Source of the DNA: Bdellovibrionales bacterium
GTDB lineage: Bacteria; Bdellovibrionota; Bdellovibrionia; Bdellovibrionales; UBA1609
Direction of reading: 5' to 3'
Length of the DNA stretch: 64,000 nucleotides
Assembly (NCBI GenBank): GCA_016716765.1
Contig: JADJVA010000025.1
Coordinates: forward strand, 124,001 to 188,000
This document shows, piece after piece, positions 26,665 to 36,594 of this stretch. Under the pieces are notes generated by a model. The model was given only the letters and a program-made list of their open reading frames with translations, did no database searches and was not told the origin of the DNA. The translations under genes and the position numbers were made by a program. The first letter of the stretch is position 1. The number at the start of each line of letters is the position of its first letter.

Positions 26665-29265
26665 CTACCAGGGTCGGTCTCTCCCAATCGCTGTGATCAC
26701 TGAGGGCTGTGAAAATAGGGTTTGGGCGAGTTCCCGAATATCCTTGGCTGTGACGACCTCAAGCTTTTCGGCGTAACGAAAGGCTTCCCGATAGTCGAGA
26801 CCATAGACCTCGTCAAAAAGAATCGCCGCTGTGATGGCCGAATTTTTTTGAAGATCAATATCATAACGACCAATCAAATAACTTCGTGCGCGAACAATCT
26901 CTACCTCAGAAACCAATTGGTCGCACAGTTTATCAAACTCTGTTTGCATCATTTCAATTGCCTTTGCGCCCTTTTCTGGGAAGCACCCAATGTACGCGCC
27001 GAAATAGCCCGCATCAATCCCTTCCATTCGCAAAGGAGCCACTGAATAAGCAAGAGATGCCTTGTCTCTCAGTTCAAGAAATAGGCGCCCTCCTTGACCG
27101 GCTAAAATTGACTGCAGAACTTGTAGCGTATAACGTCTCTTGTCTGTGAATGTTATTCCAGGATAACCAACAACAATGTGGGTTTGTTCTTTATCGCTTT
27201 GGAGATAAGATCTGATCGGAACGCTTGGTTTTTTGAACTCAAAGGTTTCCCCCTTGATTTCTCCCTCGGGCAATTTTTCTAAGAAAGCAGTTAGGCTCTC
27301 TCTGAGTTTGTCTTCGTCCAAGTGCCCCGATGCCACCGCCGTAAAGTTCTTCCTTGATACCATCTTTTTATAATGTGAAACCAAATCTTCTCGGGTGATA
27401 GATTTTATGCTGGATTCCTCACCAAGTGGATCACGACCATAAGGATGATTGCCAAACATGTTTGCCATGAAATCATGGATAGCCACCTGGGCTGGATTGT
27501 CATTTCGGTTCTTAAGCTGTTCCAGAATTACAATTTTCTCTCGTTCAATAACCTCCTCGCTAAATGAAGGCTCCAGCAGAACCTTACCAAAAATATCCAA
27601 GCTCTTTGACCAAAAGGCCGACATGGCAGTGAGATTAATCCCAGCTGTATTACGTCCTCCAAACGAGGACAGCCCGGCGGCCATGCTCTCCATGGTTTTA
27701 TACATTTCGGATTCCGATAGACTTTCTGTGGTCGTCGCCCAAGTTCGCGCCAACAGTTCAGTAAGACCACACTTATTGGGACTTTCGAGTCGCAATCCAC
27801 CTCGAAAGGCACATCTCAAATTAACGACAGGGGTGTCATGAGCTGTTCGAACAATAAAAATTCCTCCATTAAGGCGATGCCTCTGTGGAATGTTCTCGCC
27901 CGAATCCTTAATACCGGCCATTTTCCATTTTAGCTTAGGTGCACTTTTTTGTGCTCTCTTTGATCCAGCTTGGATTTTTGAGGGTATCGAAAAGGATTTT
28001 GCCCATTTTTTTAGTATTTCTTCAGCCGTCTTCTCTCCGCGCGACGTCGTCAATATCATGCTGAGGGTTTTGGGTTGAATATATTTTCTTGCAACTCGAA
28101 GAATGTCTGCTGAAGTCAAAGAATAAACCGATTTTATAAATTCACTAAAATACCGGTAGTCTCCAAAAAGATGTTCATAGGAGCCAAACTTCCTCGCCAT
28201 GCCATCAACAGTTTCTAAGGCATAAAACTCCTCACTCGCCAAATTGACGACGGCTTTTTTTATTTCCTCCTCTTCAGGTGGTTGAGAAAGAATAACATGA
28301 AGCTCTTCACGAATTCCGTTCAAGGCCATTTCCAAATTTTCCCTTGTCGTGGAGAGTGAGACTGCGAAAAATCCAGGATCAATAGGAGAAAAATTACTCG
28401 CGCCAATGTAGTTTACCAATGGACGATCGAGCCTGAGTCGCTTTGTTAATCGGGAGCTGTCCCCTTGACCAAGAATGAGGGCTAGCACCTCAAGAGCTGG
28501 AGTGTCCTTGTGACTAATGGGTGGTGTCTTCCATGCTAAAGTTAAAAGCGTTTCTTCAAAAGACACTTTTTCTATCTTTATTCTTGGCGATTTCTGGACT
28601 AGTTCCTTGGTGCGTTTCACTTTTCTTAGCTTGAAAGGCTGTAACTCTCCGAACAGTTTTTCCACCTTCTTCTTCATTTCATTGTGTTGAAAGTCGCCAA
28701 CGACCAATAGGGTCATATTTTTAGGAACATAACGACTCTGGTAATACTCAATGATTTTTCTTCTTGAAATGGATCGTATCACTTTTTCAAAGCCTATAAC
28801 CGGAGTGCCATAGGGATGCTTCTTATAACTTGTCGAAAACAAAAGCTGACTGGAGCGACGATGAGGATCGTCCTGACCACGTTTGATTTCCTCAATCACA
28901 ACTTCTCGCTCATTGTTAATTTCCTGTTCGTCAAAGAGCGGAAATCCCATCATTTCGACGATGGCGTCTAAAGCCGTGTCGGAAAAATGTTTTGAAATCG
29001 TTATATAAAATACCGTTTGATCAAAAGAAGTATAAGCATTGAGCTCGCCCCCGGCCCCTTCAACAGTCGAAGCAATTTGGCCAACCCCATATTTCCTAGT
29101 TCCCTTAAAAAGCAGATGTTCAATGAAGTGACTGATTCCTTCTTCTCCTTTGCGTTCGTCTGCACTCCCCGTTTTCACCCACATCTGCACTGAGACGACA
29201 GGTGATTTGTTGCTCTCTACAAATAGAACTTTCAAACCGTTTTTTAATTGAAATTTCTTAGACAT
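26665..29265 (-). CDS. M16-family zinc peptidase with two tandem domains
   Basis: This pitrilysin/processing-peptidase-like protein has 866 residues. The first M16 unit has the inverted zinc motif HFIEH at residues 46-50 and a distal glutamate in NNEREVVIEE about 70 residues on, so it should be catalytic. The second unit, from about residue 450, has lost the motif (GLTELLARTW at the same place) and presumably forms the other half of the clam-shell. No signal peptide is visible. It is divergent from hemW with only 16 bases between starts, so promoters must overlap the neighbouring genes. The substrate is unknown. Confidence 0.9.
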   Translation of the reverse strand: MSKKFQLKNGLKVLFVESNKSPVVSVQMWVKTGSADERKGEEGISHFIEHLLFKGTRKYGVGQIASTVEGAGGELNAYTSFDQTVFYITISKHFSDTALDAIVEMMGFPLFDEQEINNEREVVIEEIKRGQDDPHRRSSQLLFSTSYKKHPYGTPVIGFEKVIRSISRRKIIEYYQSRYVPKNMTLLVVGDFQHNEMKKKVEKLFGELQPFKLRKVKRTKELVQKSPRIKIEKVSFEETLLTLAWKTPPISHKDTPALEVLALILGQGDSSRLTKRLRLDRPLVNYIGASNFSPIDPGFFAVSLSTTRENLEMALNGIREELHVILSQPPEEEEIKKAVVNLASEEFYALETVDGMARKFGSYEHLFGDYRYFSEFIKSVYSLTSADILRVARKYIQPKTLSMILTTSRGEKTAEEILKKWAKSFSIPSKIQAGSKRAQKSAPKLKWKMAGIKDSGENIPQRHRLNGGIFIVRTAHDTPVVNLRCAFRGGLRLESPNKCGLTELLARTWATTTESLSESEMYKTMESMAAGLSSFGGRNTAGINLTAMSAFWSKSLDIFGKVLLEPSFSEEVIEREKIVILEQLKNRNDNPAQVAIHDFMANMFGNHPYGRDPLGEESSIKSITREDLVSHYKKMVSRKNFTAVASGHLDEDKLRESLTAFLEKLPEGEIKGETFEFKKPSVPIRSYLQSDKEQTHIVVGYPGITFTDKRRYTLQVLQSILAGQGGRLFLELRDKASLAYSVAPLRMEGIDAGYFGAYIGCFPEKGAKAIEMMQTEFDKLCDQLVSEVEIVRARSYLIGRYDIDLQKNSAITAAILFDEVYGLDYREAFRYAEKLEVVTAKDIRELAQTLFSQPSVITAIGRDRPW

Positions 29266-29281
29266 CGTTTAATACCTGCCT

Positions 29282-30463
29282 ATGGACTTTGGTGTTTATG
29301 TCCACATTCCTTATTGTTTACAGCGTTGTCGTTACTGCGACTTCACTACTTTTGAATTCAGCGAGATCATGCCTCCCGAAAAATACCTGCAAATTCTTCT
29401 CCGTGAAATTCAGCAACGATCCTCCTTATTTGAACCGACTAAATTGGCGAGCCTCTACTTTGGAGGAGGAACTCCAAGCCTTATCCCCGCTGCCTCCATT
29501 CTATCCATTATTAGTGAGCTTGCCAATTGCGGCTTTGAGATTGATTCGGATTCAGAAGTGACTATTGAAATCAACCCCGCCACAATTGACGAGGAGAAGC
29601 TAGACTTCTATATCAAATCTGGCATCAATCGGTTCAGCGTTGGTGCTCAATCCTTTGATGATGACCTATTAAAACTTTGTGGAAGACGCCATCTCGCTGA
29701 GGACACTCGTCACACGCTGAGATTATTGAGGGAGAGAAACCTCAATTATTCCTTCGACCTTCTGTTTGCCCTCCCCAGCCAAACCTTGGACCAGCTCAAG
29801 GAAGATTTGGATGAAGTCGAGCTGTTTGACCCGCCGCATTTGAGCGCCTATTGCCTGACAGTTCCAAGCGGCCATCCCATGGCCAAGAACCGGCCACCGG
29901 AGGGAACTCAAATTGACATGTTTGAGGCTATAGAGGAACGACTCAGAACAATGGGGATTAACAAATACGAAATTTCAAATTTTTCAAAGCCGAAAAGGGA
30001 GTCTCGCCACAACCTGCTCTACTGGAAGAATGGAGCTTATTGGGGTCTAGGCCTTAGCGCCCATTCCTATGATCCTCGAATTCAGCAGGGAGTGCGATTT
30101 TGGAACCTTAGTGGGCTGGACACTTACGAAAGCCAAATATATGGTCTTCAAGGTAACGAAAGACATCTTGGTTTTCCCTCGAGCCAGATTGAGTATTTGA
30201 AGGTCCACGAAGCTCTGACCGATTTCTGCCACACTTCGCTACGAATAAGGGAAGGACTTTCCTTTGTTCGTCTCTTCTCCGAATTTGGTCACTCCATAGG
30301 AGAAATAGTGGTCCCCAAATTGATAGATCTTGAGAAATCAGGCTTCCTTGTTAAAAATGAACAGGCTTGGACTTTGACGTCAAAGGGAGAACGACTGAGC
30401 AATCGGATATTTTTGGAGCTGACTTTTGAAAGGCAGGATTTTGCTGCAGAAAGTATGACCTAA
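29282..30463 (+). CDS. hemW: HemW-like radical SAM protein (coproporphyrinogen oxidase-like, heme chaperone)
   Basis: The 393-residue protein has the radical-SAM motif CLQRCRYCDF near residue 12, the GGGTPS motif, and the HemN-type C-terminal domain. It lacks the longer N-terminal region of true oxygen-independent coproporphyrinogen oxidase HemN, which supports HemW, a heme-binding chaperone for respiratory enzymes. The VYVHIPYC-like start (FGVYVHIPYC) is the family N-terminus, supporting ATG at 29282. It is followed about 80 bases later by grpE. Confidence 0.9.
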   Translation: MDFGVYVHIPYCLQRCRYCDFTTFEFSEIMPPEKYLQILLREIQQRSSLFEPTKLASLYFGGGTPSLIPAASILSIISELANCGFEIDSDSEVTIEINPATIDEEKLDFYIKSGINRFSVGAQSFDDDLLKLCGRRHLAEDTRHTLRLLRERNLNYSFDLLFALPSQTLDQLKEDLDEVELFDPPHLSAYCLTVPSGHPMAKNRPPEGTQIDMFEAIEERLRTMGINKYEISNFSKPKRESRHNLLYWKNGAYWGLGLSAHSYDPRIQQGVRFWNLSGLDTYESQIYGLQGNERHLGFPSSQIEYLKVHEALTDFCHTSLRIREGLSFVRLFSEFGHSIGEIVVPKLIDLEKSGFLVKNEQAWTLTSKGERLSNRIFLELTFERQDFAAESMT

Positions 30464-30544
30464 CTGGATTTGACGCATTGACAAACGGCGTTTTGCCTCC
30501 ATACTTTGGCCTATAATAACGATACTATTTCTTTGGAGGCTCTC

Positions 30545-31120
30545 TTGTCGGGTGATGGTAGAAATCGAAGCAATGGAGACGGATCAGATCACAATGAAAT
30601 TGCAAGCGAGGCGGGGGAGGTCTCAGTAGAAACTTCTCAGGATTATTCCTCCACTCAACTCAATGAAGAATTGGAAAAATGCAAAAGCGATTTCCTTTAC
30701 TTAAAGGCCGAGTTCGATAACTATAAAAAGCATATGATTCGTGAAAGATCTGATTTGGTTAAATACGGATCAGAGAGGCTTATTCTTTCTTTGCTGGATG
30801 TACTGGACGTGCTGGACAGAGCACTTGAGATGAACGTCAGTCCTGATACGATTGAGGCCTTTGTGAATGGAGTCCGGCTGACAGCGGAGGAGTTGCGCGG
30901 AGTTTTGGCTCGTTTTGGAGTTCTGGGGACAGACCCGATTGGTGAGCAATTTGACCCTTCATTGCACGAGGCATTGAGCAGTGAGGAAACGAGTCAGATC
31001 CCTCCCGGGCATATAAGCAGGGTCTTTAGACGAGCCTATAAACTTCATGACCGCGTGATTCGACCCGCCCAGGTTGTGGTGGCAAGAGAACCTAAATCTG
31101 GGAATAGTGATCGGCAATAA
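30545..31120 (+). CDS. grpE: Nucleotide exchange factor GrpE
   Basis: GrpE releases ADP from DnaK. The 191-residue product has a charged, disordered N-terminus, a long coiled coil (LNEELEKCKSDFLYLKAEF) and the C-terminal beta-domain with VGEQFDP-like DPIGEQFDPSLHEAL and the RAYKLHDRVIRPAQVVV tail. The start is uncertain: TTG at 30545 is chosen since GGAGG lies five bases upstream; an in-frame TTG at 30506 would add 13 residues without a ribosome site. dnaJ follows, while dnaK is not here. Confidence 0.92.
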   Translation: MSGDGRNRSNGDGSDHNEIASEAGEVSVETSQDYSSTQLNEELEKCKSDFLYLKAEFDNYKKHMIRERSDLVKYGSERLILSLLDVLDVLDRALEMNVSPDTIEAFVNGVRLTAEELRGVLARFGVLGTDPIGEQFDPSLHEALSSEETSQIPPGHISRVFRRAYKLHDRVIRPAQVVVAREPKSGNSDRQ

Positions 31121-31142
31121 TGCAGCAGTAAAGAGGTTGATT

Positions 31143-32161
31143 TTGTCCAAACGTGATTACTACTCAGCGCTAGGAATTTCTCGCTCAGCGACCGTTGAAG
31201 ACATTAAGAAGTCCTACCGTAAATTGGCATTAAAGTATCATCCGGACAAGAATCCCGGCAATCATCAGGCAGAAGAGCGCTTCAAGGAAATCAGCGAAGC
31301 CTACGAGGTTCTTAGGGATCCGAAAAAGCGCCAAATGTACGATCAATTTGGCCAAGTGGGAGCTCAGGCCGGAGGCTTCGGAGGCGGTAAGAATCCTTTT
31401 GGAGGAGGGGCTGCTGGCGGAGCGGGCTTCGGCGATTTTGGAGGATTTGGAGGCGGTGACCCCGGCTCAGCCAATGACATATTCAATGAATTTTTTGGCG
31501 AGGGCTTTGGTGGTGGTGCTCGGCGAGGTCGCGGAGGCCCAAGACCAGAGGCACAAGGATTTGATCGTCAGCAAGGTGTGACCTTCGATATACGCTTTCA
31601 ATTAGTTTTGAAGAGGCCTCCAAGGGTTGCGAAAAAATGATCTCTTTCATTCGGAGAAGAGGCAATAAGGAAGAAACCGCAAAGCTTTCTATCACGGTCC
31701 CCTCAGGTGTTCGTAATGGTCAGCGTTTGAAGCTGCGGGGTGAAGGTGATTCAGCGCAAAAGGGCGGAGCTCCAGGAGACCTCTGCGTCATAGTGACTTT
31801 GCAGGACCATCCGCTTTTCAAGAGGGATGGAAATGACGTGACTTTGGATCTGCCCATTTCTTTTGTAGATGCTATTTTGGGCACAGAGACTGAAATTCCA
31901 ACTCTGCTCGGAAAAGCCAGTCTAAAAATTCCACCGGGAACTCATACGGGTCAGGTCTTCAGACTTAAAAATAAAGGTTTTCCTGCAATTGGCGAACATG
32001 CGGCTGGCGATATGCTCATTCGCATTGTTATAGATATTCCACAGGAAGTAAATGAGTCAGAAAGAGCGGCTATCTCTAAGTTATCACATCTTACTCAGAA
32101 ATCCCCGATGGTGGCAGAATTTATGACCAACGCTCAACAAGTTATAAAAAGCCGAAAATGA
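31143..32161 (+). pseudogene. dnaJ: DnaJ-type co-chaperone without zinc finger, frameshifted
   Basis: The J domain (DYYSALGISRSAT, helix II/III with HPDKNPG) and a Gly/Phe-rich linker are in the first frame, from a TTG at 31143 with AGAGG six bases upstream. That frame ends at 31640. The client-binding half is in the next frame (LSISFEEASKGCEKMIS, LSITVPSGVRNGQRLKL, LPISFVDAILGTETEIP). The two join if one base is added at about 31586 (TTC-GAT becoming TTx-CGA), giving 339 residues. No CxxCxGxG repeats exist, so this is a class II J-protein. The loss of one base is either a real lesion or a sequencing error. The stop overlaps the next ATG (ATGA). Confidence 0.85.
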
Positions 32162-33870
32162 AATCAAAAATCTTCCATTTTTTTTCGAATTTTCTGATTT
32201 ACCTGATGCTTCTGAGCTTGGGTTCTTGTGTCAGTACTCCAAAAAAAAAGGAGCCTACTGCGGCGGCTCGCCCTGTTCAGGATGTCCTGAGCAAAGTGCA
32301 AATTGATATGGCTGCAGGTTCCTACGAAAGAGCCTTAACAAAACTCAAGGGAATCGTTCAAAAACACCCCGAATCTGACCTGGCTGACGATGCCTATATT
32401 CTTATGGGTCAGATTTACATGGATCGTCGTGACTATCGGAGCGCCTATGAATCCTACATTTCTGTCGTCAATAGCACGGTATTTAGTCCGCGGGAAACAG
32501 ATGCTCTGTTGGGAGCCGCTCGTGCCTTAGCTAAACTTGGCAGTTATGATGAAGTGCTTAGCCTAACCAATAAATGTCTGGCTGTTCAGGGGCTTTCGGA
32601 TTCTGCTCGTCTGGACATCTATCGATTGAGGTTTCAGGTGTTGAGCGAAGTTGGGGATCGACTTGATGCCTTGAGAACATTGATCTTTCTCGCTGAAAAC
32701 GATACCGATCTCAAACTCAGGGAAGTACACAGAAATCGGGCTTTGGATTTTGTTGAATCTCATTTGAGCGATCCTGATTTGGAAATTGTCGCAAGGGACA
32801 AAAATTTTGGCTTCGTCCGCAGTATTGCTGTATTGAGAATCGGTACTCTACTTTTTGAACAAAGGGATTTTTCGAGATCCTACGATTTTCTCGTCGAGGC
32901 AGTAGAACTCGCTCCAGAAAGCGATATTTCAGAAAAAGCCTCAAATCTTCTCAAACAAATTGAAGCCCGACGTAAAGTTGATCCTTTCACGGTGGGGGCC
33001 GTCTTACCCCTTTCGGGCAAAGCCTCCACCTACGCTTATAAAACATTAAGGGGCATTCAGCTCGGTCTGGGAATTTATGGACCCAATCCTTCAAAGATAA
33101 AGTTGGCTGTTCTCGATAGCGAGGGCAATCCTGATATTGCGAGAAGATCTGTCGAAAGACTCGTGACGGAAGACCATGTCATCGCATTGATTGGAAGCCT
33201 TCTTAGCAAAACAGCGGTCGCCGTGGCCTCAAAATCTGATGAGTTGGGTGTTCCAAGCTTTGAGGATCGTTTAGAGGAATATAAGCACAGATTAAAAGAG
33301 TGGCATAAAAAGATTGGTTCTGTTGGCGGACGTGTTTCTCCTCCTGAAGAAGTTCTACAGCCTTTGATTGATTTTGAGGCTTTGTTTATTCCAGATGGAG
33401 TTCGATCCGTCAGTCAGATTGCCCCAATGCTTGCGTATCAGGAAGTAAAGGGAATAAAATTGCTTGGAACCAATCTTTGGAATACACCTGAACTGGCTGA
33501 AAAGGGTGAGAAATTCGCTGAGGGGGCGATTTTTGTTGATGGCCTCCTGACGCACGATCCACATTTTAGAGAATCTCATTTTTTTCGGGATTTCGTTTCG
33601 ACATTTCAGGACGAGCCCGGACTATTTGAAGTTCAGGGTTACGATGCGGGTTTAGTTCTTAGAGAGCTTATTGAAGATGGTGAACGCACTCGCATTGGGC
33701 TTACCGAACATTTGGCACAATTGAAGGCCTTCAGGGGAGTTCTGGGAACGCTCTACACAAATAAATCCCGGGAAGTTGAACGCCCGACCTTTCCTCTCTT
33801 TATTGACAAGGGAGTTATCAATGGGTGGAAAAATGTTACGCCCACTCAGTCAGAAAAGCGAACAAAGTAG
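32158..33870 (+). CDS. LpoA/LppC-like lipoprotein with TPR repeats and a periplasmic-binding-protein fold
   Basis: The 570-residue lipoprotein has lipobox LGSC near residue 25. Residues 40-260 are TPR-like repeats (GSYERALTKLKGIVQKHP, DDAYILMGQIYMDRRDY). A Leu/Ile/Val-binding-protein-like domain follows (VGAVLPLSGKASTYAYKTLRGIQLGL, ALIGSLLSKTAVAVASKSDELGVPS). Relatives in Gammaproteobacteria (LpoA) activate a penicillin-binding protein; activity here is inference. The region after ELGVPSF jumps to EDRLEEYKHRLKEWHKK, skipping roughly 70 residues that relatives usually have in that domain. The start overlaps the dnaJ stop. An intrinsic terminator follows. Confidence 0.75.
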   Translation: MKSKIFHFFSNFLIYLMLLSLGSCVSTPKKKEPTAAARPVQDVLSKVQIDMAAGSYERALTKLKGIVQKHPESDLADDAYILMGQIYMDRRDYRSAYESYISVVNSTVFSPRETDALLGAARALAKLGSYDEVLSLTNKCLAVQGLSDSARLDIYRLRFQVLSEVGDRLDALRTLIFLAENDTDLKLREVHRNRALDFVESHLSDPDLEIVARDKNFGFVRSIAVLRIGTLLFEQRDFSRSYDFLVEAVELAPESDISEKASNLLKQIEARRKVDPFTVGAVLPLSGKASTYAYKTLRGIQLGLGIYGPNPSKIKLAVLDSEGNPDIARRSVERLVTEDHVIALIGSLLSKTAVAVASKSDELGVPSFEDRLEEYKHRLKEWHKKIGSVGGRVSPPEEVLQPLIDFEALFIPDGVRSVSQIAPMLAYQEVKGIKLLGTNLWNTPELAEKGEKFAEGAIFVDGLLTHDPHFRESHFFRDFVSTFQDEPGLFEVQGYDAGLVLRELIEDGERTRIGLTEHLAQLKAFRGVLGTLYTNKSREVERPTFPLFIDKGVINGWKNVTPTQSEKRTK

Positions 33871-33907
33871 TCCGTCAGATAAAGAGACTGATTGTGTCTT
33901 CTCGAAA

Positions 33908-33940
33908 TGGACTTTCGGGACTTAGGTCCAAAATTTTTTT
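33908..33940 (+). terminator. Probable intrinsic terminator after the grpE-dnaJ-lipoprotein genes
   Basis: TGGAC (33908-33912) can pair with GTCCA (33926-33930), with an inner GGAC/GTCC alternative, and an uninterrupted run of seven T follows at 33934-33940. The stem is short, but the T-run and the position 38 bases after a stop codon support it. Confidence 0.5.
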
Positions 33941-33942
33941 AT

Positions 33943-33971
33943 TTGAATCAGAAGTATTTTTTATAGATAAA
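33943..33971 (+). promoter_or_regulatory. Candidate promoter upstream of lon
   Basis: TTGAAT (33943-33948) and GATAAA (33966-33971) are separated by exactly 17 bases, each matching four of six sigma-70 consensus bases in an AT-rich stretch. The transcript would have a leader of nearly 190 bases before lon. No CIRCE or obvious heat-shock box was seen in this 290-base gap. Confidence 0.35.
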
Positions 33972-34162
33972 AATTAACAACATTTCAAAGCACCTGTACA
34001 AAGGTATCATCGATCTAACTTCCGCCCGCAAAAGGGCTGAGGCGATTTGTTAAAATTCTTCATTTCCAGACCATTTCTCCCCTTTTGCCATTAAAGGGAT
34101 CCTCTATCGCTCCGAGAAGAGAGAGGGAGATTTATTGATTTCCCGCCAATTGCGGAGGCTAT

Positions 34163-36574
34163 ATGAATTTTGACGATAAGGTCATCGACATACCAAAAAC
34201 CCTGCCAATGTTACCTGTGCGTGACATTGTCGTTTTCCCTTACATGATACTCCCACTGTATGTTGGAAGAGAGTCATCGATAAGGGCCGTAGAAGAGTCG
34301 CTCGCTAAAAATCGTCTGATCTTTTTGGCCTCCCAAAAGGAAATAACAGAAGAAAACCCCACCGAAAATTCAATTTATCGAGTGGGCACTATTGCTATGA
34401 TCATGAGAATGCGAAAACTATCGGACGGCCGTGTTAAGATCCTGATACAGGGCGTGTCCAAGGGACGAATAGTTCAATATAGCAAATCCAAGCCGAGTTT
34501 TGAAGTCGAGGTCGAGAAGATCGACGATCCACAACAGGCTGGTGCTGCGATTGAATATGAGGCCATGATTCGCAATTCAAAGGAGCATCTTGAAAAAATC
34601 ATAGCCCTGGGCAGAATGCTCTCGCCCGACATTCTATTGGTGTTGGACGACGTCACTGATCCGGGTCGCTTGGCTGACCTCATTGCTTCAAATTTAGGTC
34701 TCAAAGTCTCAGACGCACAGAGTGTTCTTGAAACAGGGGACCCGAAGGTACGCTTGAAACTTGTGAACGAAATTTTGGCGAGCGAATTAGAGGTCCTACA
34801 AATGCAAGCTCGCATTCGTAATACCGCTAAGGATGAGATGTCGAAAAGTCAACGCGAGTACTTTTTGCGCGAACAAATGAGAGCGATCAAAAATGAGCTC
34901 GGCGATACCGATTCAAAAACTGAAGAGATCGACGAACTCAGAGAAAGAGTTGGCAATGCTGGAATGCCGGAGGAAGTTCTGAACGAGGCCCTGAAACAGC
35001 TTGGTCGACTGGAACGCATGCATCCGGACGCGAGCGAAGCCTCGATGGTGAGAACTTACCTCGACTGGATGGTGGACTTGCCTTGGAATAAGGCTACTGT
35101 GGATAATCTGGACATTGATAGGGCTCAAAAAATTCTCAACGATGACCACTATGATCTACATAAAGTTAAGGATCGAATTCTTGAATTTCTTTCCGTAAGA
35201 AAGCTCAAAGTTAAAGATCTAAAGGGACCTATCCTTTGCTTTGCTGGCCCCCCTGGGGTTGGCAAGACCTCTCTAGGTAAATCTATCGCGAGATCTATGG
35301 GCAGAGAGTATTTCCGTCTGTCTCTTGGAGGCGTTAAAGACGAGGCTGAGATTCGCGGACATCGACGCACTTATGTGGGTGCAATGCCAGGAAAAATTGT
35401 GCAAGCACTCAAACAGGTAAAGACAAACAATCCAGTTATCGTTCTCGATGAAATCGATAAACTGGGGTCAGATTTTCGAGGCGACCCAAGCTCTGCAATG
35501 TTGGAGGTTCTTGACCCAGAACAGAACGCCTCTTTTCGAGACAATTATCTGAACGTTGACTTCGATTTGAGTAACGTGCTCTTTATTGCTACAGCTAACG
35601 TTTTAGAGAACGTACCTCCAGCTCTCCGGGATCGAATGGAAATCATTCACATCTCTGGATACACTGAAAACGACAAGGTACTTATCGCAAAAAAACATCT
35701 TGTTGATCGCCAAATAGAACAAAATGGAATCACCAAAAATGACCTCGAGTTTCTTGATGATGGGATCAAATATCTTATTTCGCATTATACCCGTGAAGCA
35801 GGGCTACGAAATTTGGAGAGAGAGATTGGTTCGATTTGCCGAAAAGTCGCTAAGCTTGTTGTGACTGGACATAAGGATAAGGTTGTTGTAGATGCGGAGA
35901 GAGTCTCAGACCTTCTTGGGCCGCCTAGATTTATCAGAGACGAAAAAATGAAGGAACATCAGATCGGAATATGCACAGGACTCGCTTGGACCCAAGCGGG
36001 GGGTGAGATCCTTTATGTTGAAGCTCTTAAAATGAAGGGAAAAGGTGCACTCGTCCTAACTGGTCAGCTCGGAGACGTAATGAAGGAATCTGCTTCTGCA
36101 GCTATGTCGTATGCAAAATCTCATTCAGCTGAATTAGGAATTGACGAAGACTGGTTTGACAAAAACGATGCTCATGTTCACCTTCCGGCTGGCGCGATTC
36201 CCAAAGACGGTCCTTCGGCAGGGGTCACATTGGCCACTTGCTTGACAAGCTTAATGACTGAGACACCCGTACGAAGCGACATTGCAATGACTGGCGAAAT
36301 AACTCTATCGGGCCGAGTTTTGCCGGTCGGCGGAATCAAAGAGAAGGCGCTCGCGGCTCTGAGTCACGGAATCACCAAGGTCATTTTGCCATTGGCAAAT
36401 AAAAAGGATTTATCAGATATTCCTGCGGAATTTAGAGAGAAGATGAGTTTTATTTTCGTGGAAAATCTGGATGAAGTCTTTGCTTTAGCTTTTGATAAAA
36501 AGCCAAAGAAAAAGAAGGACCTCATAAAGAGCACGAAAAAGCAGAAATTAGGTGCGAACCCTTCTGCTGCGTGA
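34163..36574 (+). CDS. lon: ATP-dependent protease Lon
   Basis: Lon is the hexameric AAA+ protease that degrades misfolded and regulatory proteins in the cytoplasm. The 803-residue protein has the N-terminal substrate domain (LPMLPVRDIVVFPYMILPL), Walker A GPPGVGKT at 362-369, Walker B VIVLDEIDK, and the protease domain with catalytic Ser685 in PKDGPSAGV and the catalytic lysine in GGIKEKA (about 726-728). It ends in a Lys-rich tail. GGAGG stands upstream of the ATG. It is free-standing, between its own promoter and terminator. Confidence 0.97.
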   Translation: MNFDDKVIDIPKTLPMLPVRDIVVFPYMILPLYVGRESSIRAVEESLAKNRLIFLASQKEITEENPTENSIYRVGTIAMIMRMRKLSDGRVKILIQGVSKGRIVQYSKSKPSFEVEVEKIDDPQQAGAAIEYEAMIRNSKEHLEKIIALGRMLSPDILLVLDDVTDPGRLADLIASNLGLKVSDAQSVLETGDPKVRLKLVNEILASELEVLQMQARIRNTAKDEMSKSQREYFLREQMRAIKNELGDTDSKTEEIDELRERVGNAGMPEEVLNEALKQLGRLERMHPDASEASMVRTYLDWMVDLPWNKATVDNLDIDRAQKILNDDHYDLHKVKDRILEFLSVRKLKVKDLKGPILCFAGPPGVGKTSLGKSIARSMGREYFRLSLGGVKDEAEIRGHRRTYVGAMPGKIVQALKQVKTNNPVIVLDEIDKLGSDFRGDPSSAMLEVLDPEQNASFRDNYLNVDFDLSNVLFIATANVLENVPPALRDRMEIIHISGYTENDKVLIAKKHLVDRQIEQNGITKNDLEFLDDGIKYLISHYTREAGLRNLEREIGSICRKVAKLVVTGHKDKVVVDAERVSDLLGPPRFIRDEKMKEHQIGICTGLAWTQAGGEILYVEALKMKGKGALVLTGQLGDVMKESASAAMSYAKSHSAELGIDEDWFDKNDAHVHLPAGAIPKDGPSAGVTLATCLTSLMTETPVRSDIAMTGEITLSGRVLPVGGIKEKALAALSHGITKVILPLANKKDLSDIPAEFREKMSFIFVENLDEVFALAFDKKPKKKKDLIKSTKKQKLGANPSAA

Positions 36575-36594
36575 TCCGCAGAGAAGGGTCTTTA
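36558..36594 (+). terminator. Hairpin overlapping the end of lon
   Basis: ACCCTTCTGCTGCG (36558-36571) pairs with CGCAGAGAAGGGT (36577-36589) around a five-base loop, with one bulge, and is followed by TTT. The T-run is short, but the long stem straddling the lon stop suggests an intrinsic terminator. Confidence 0.55.
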
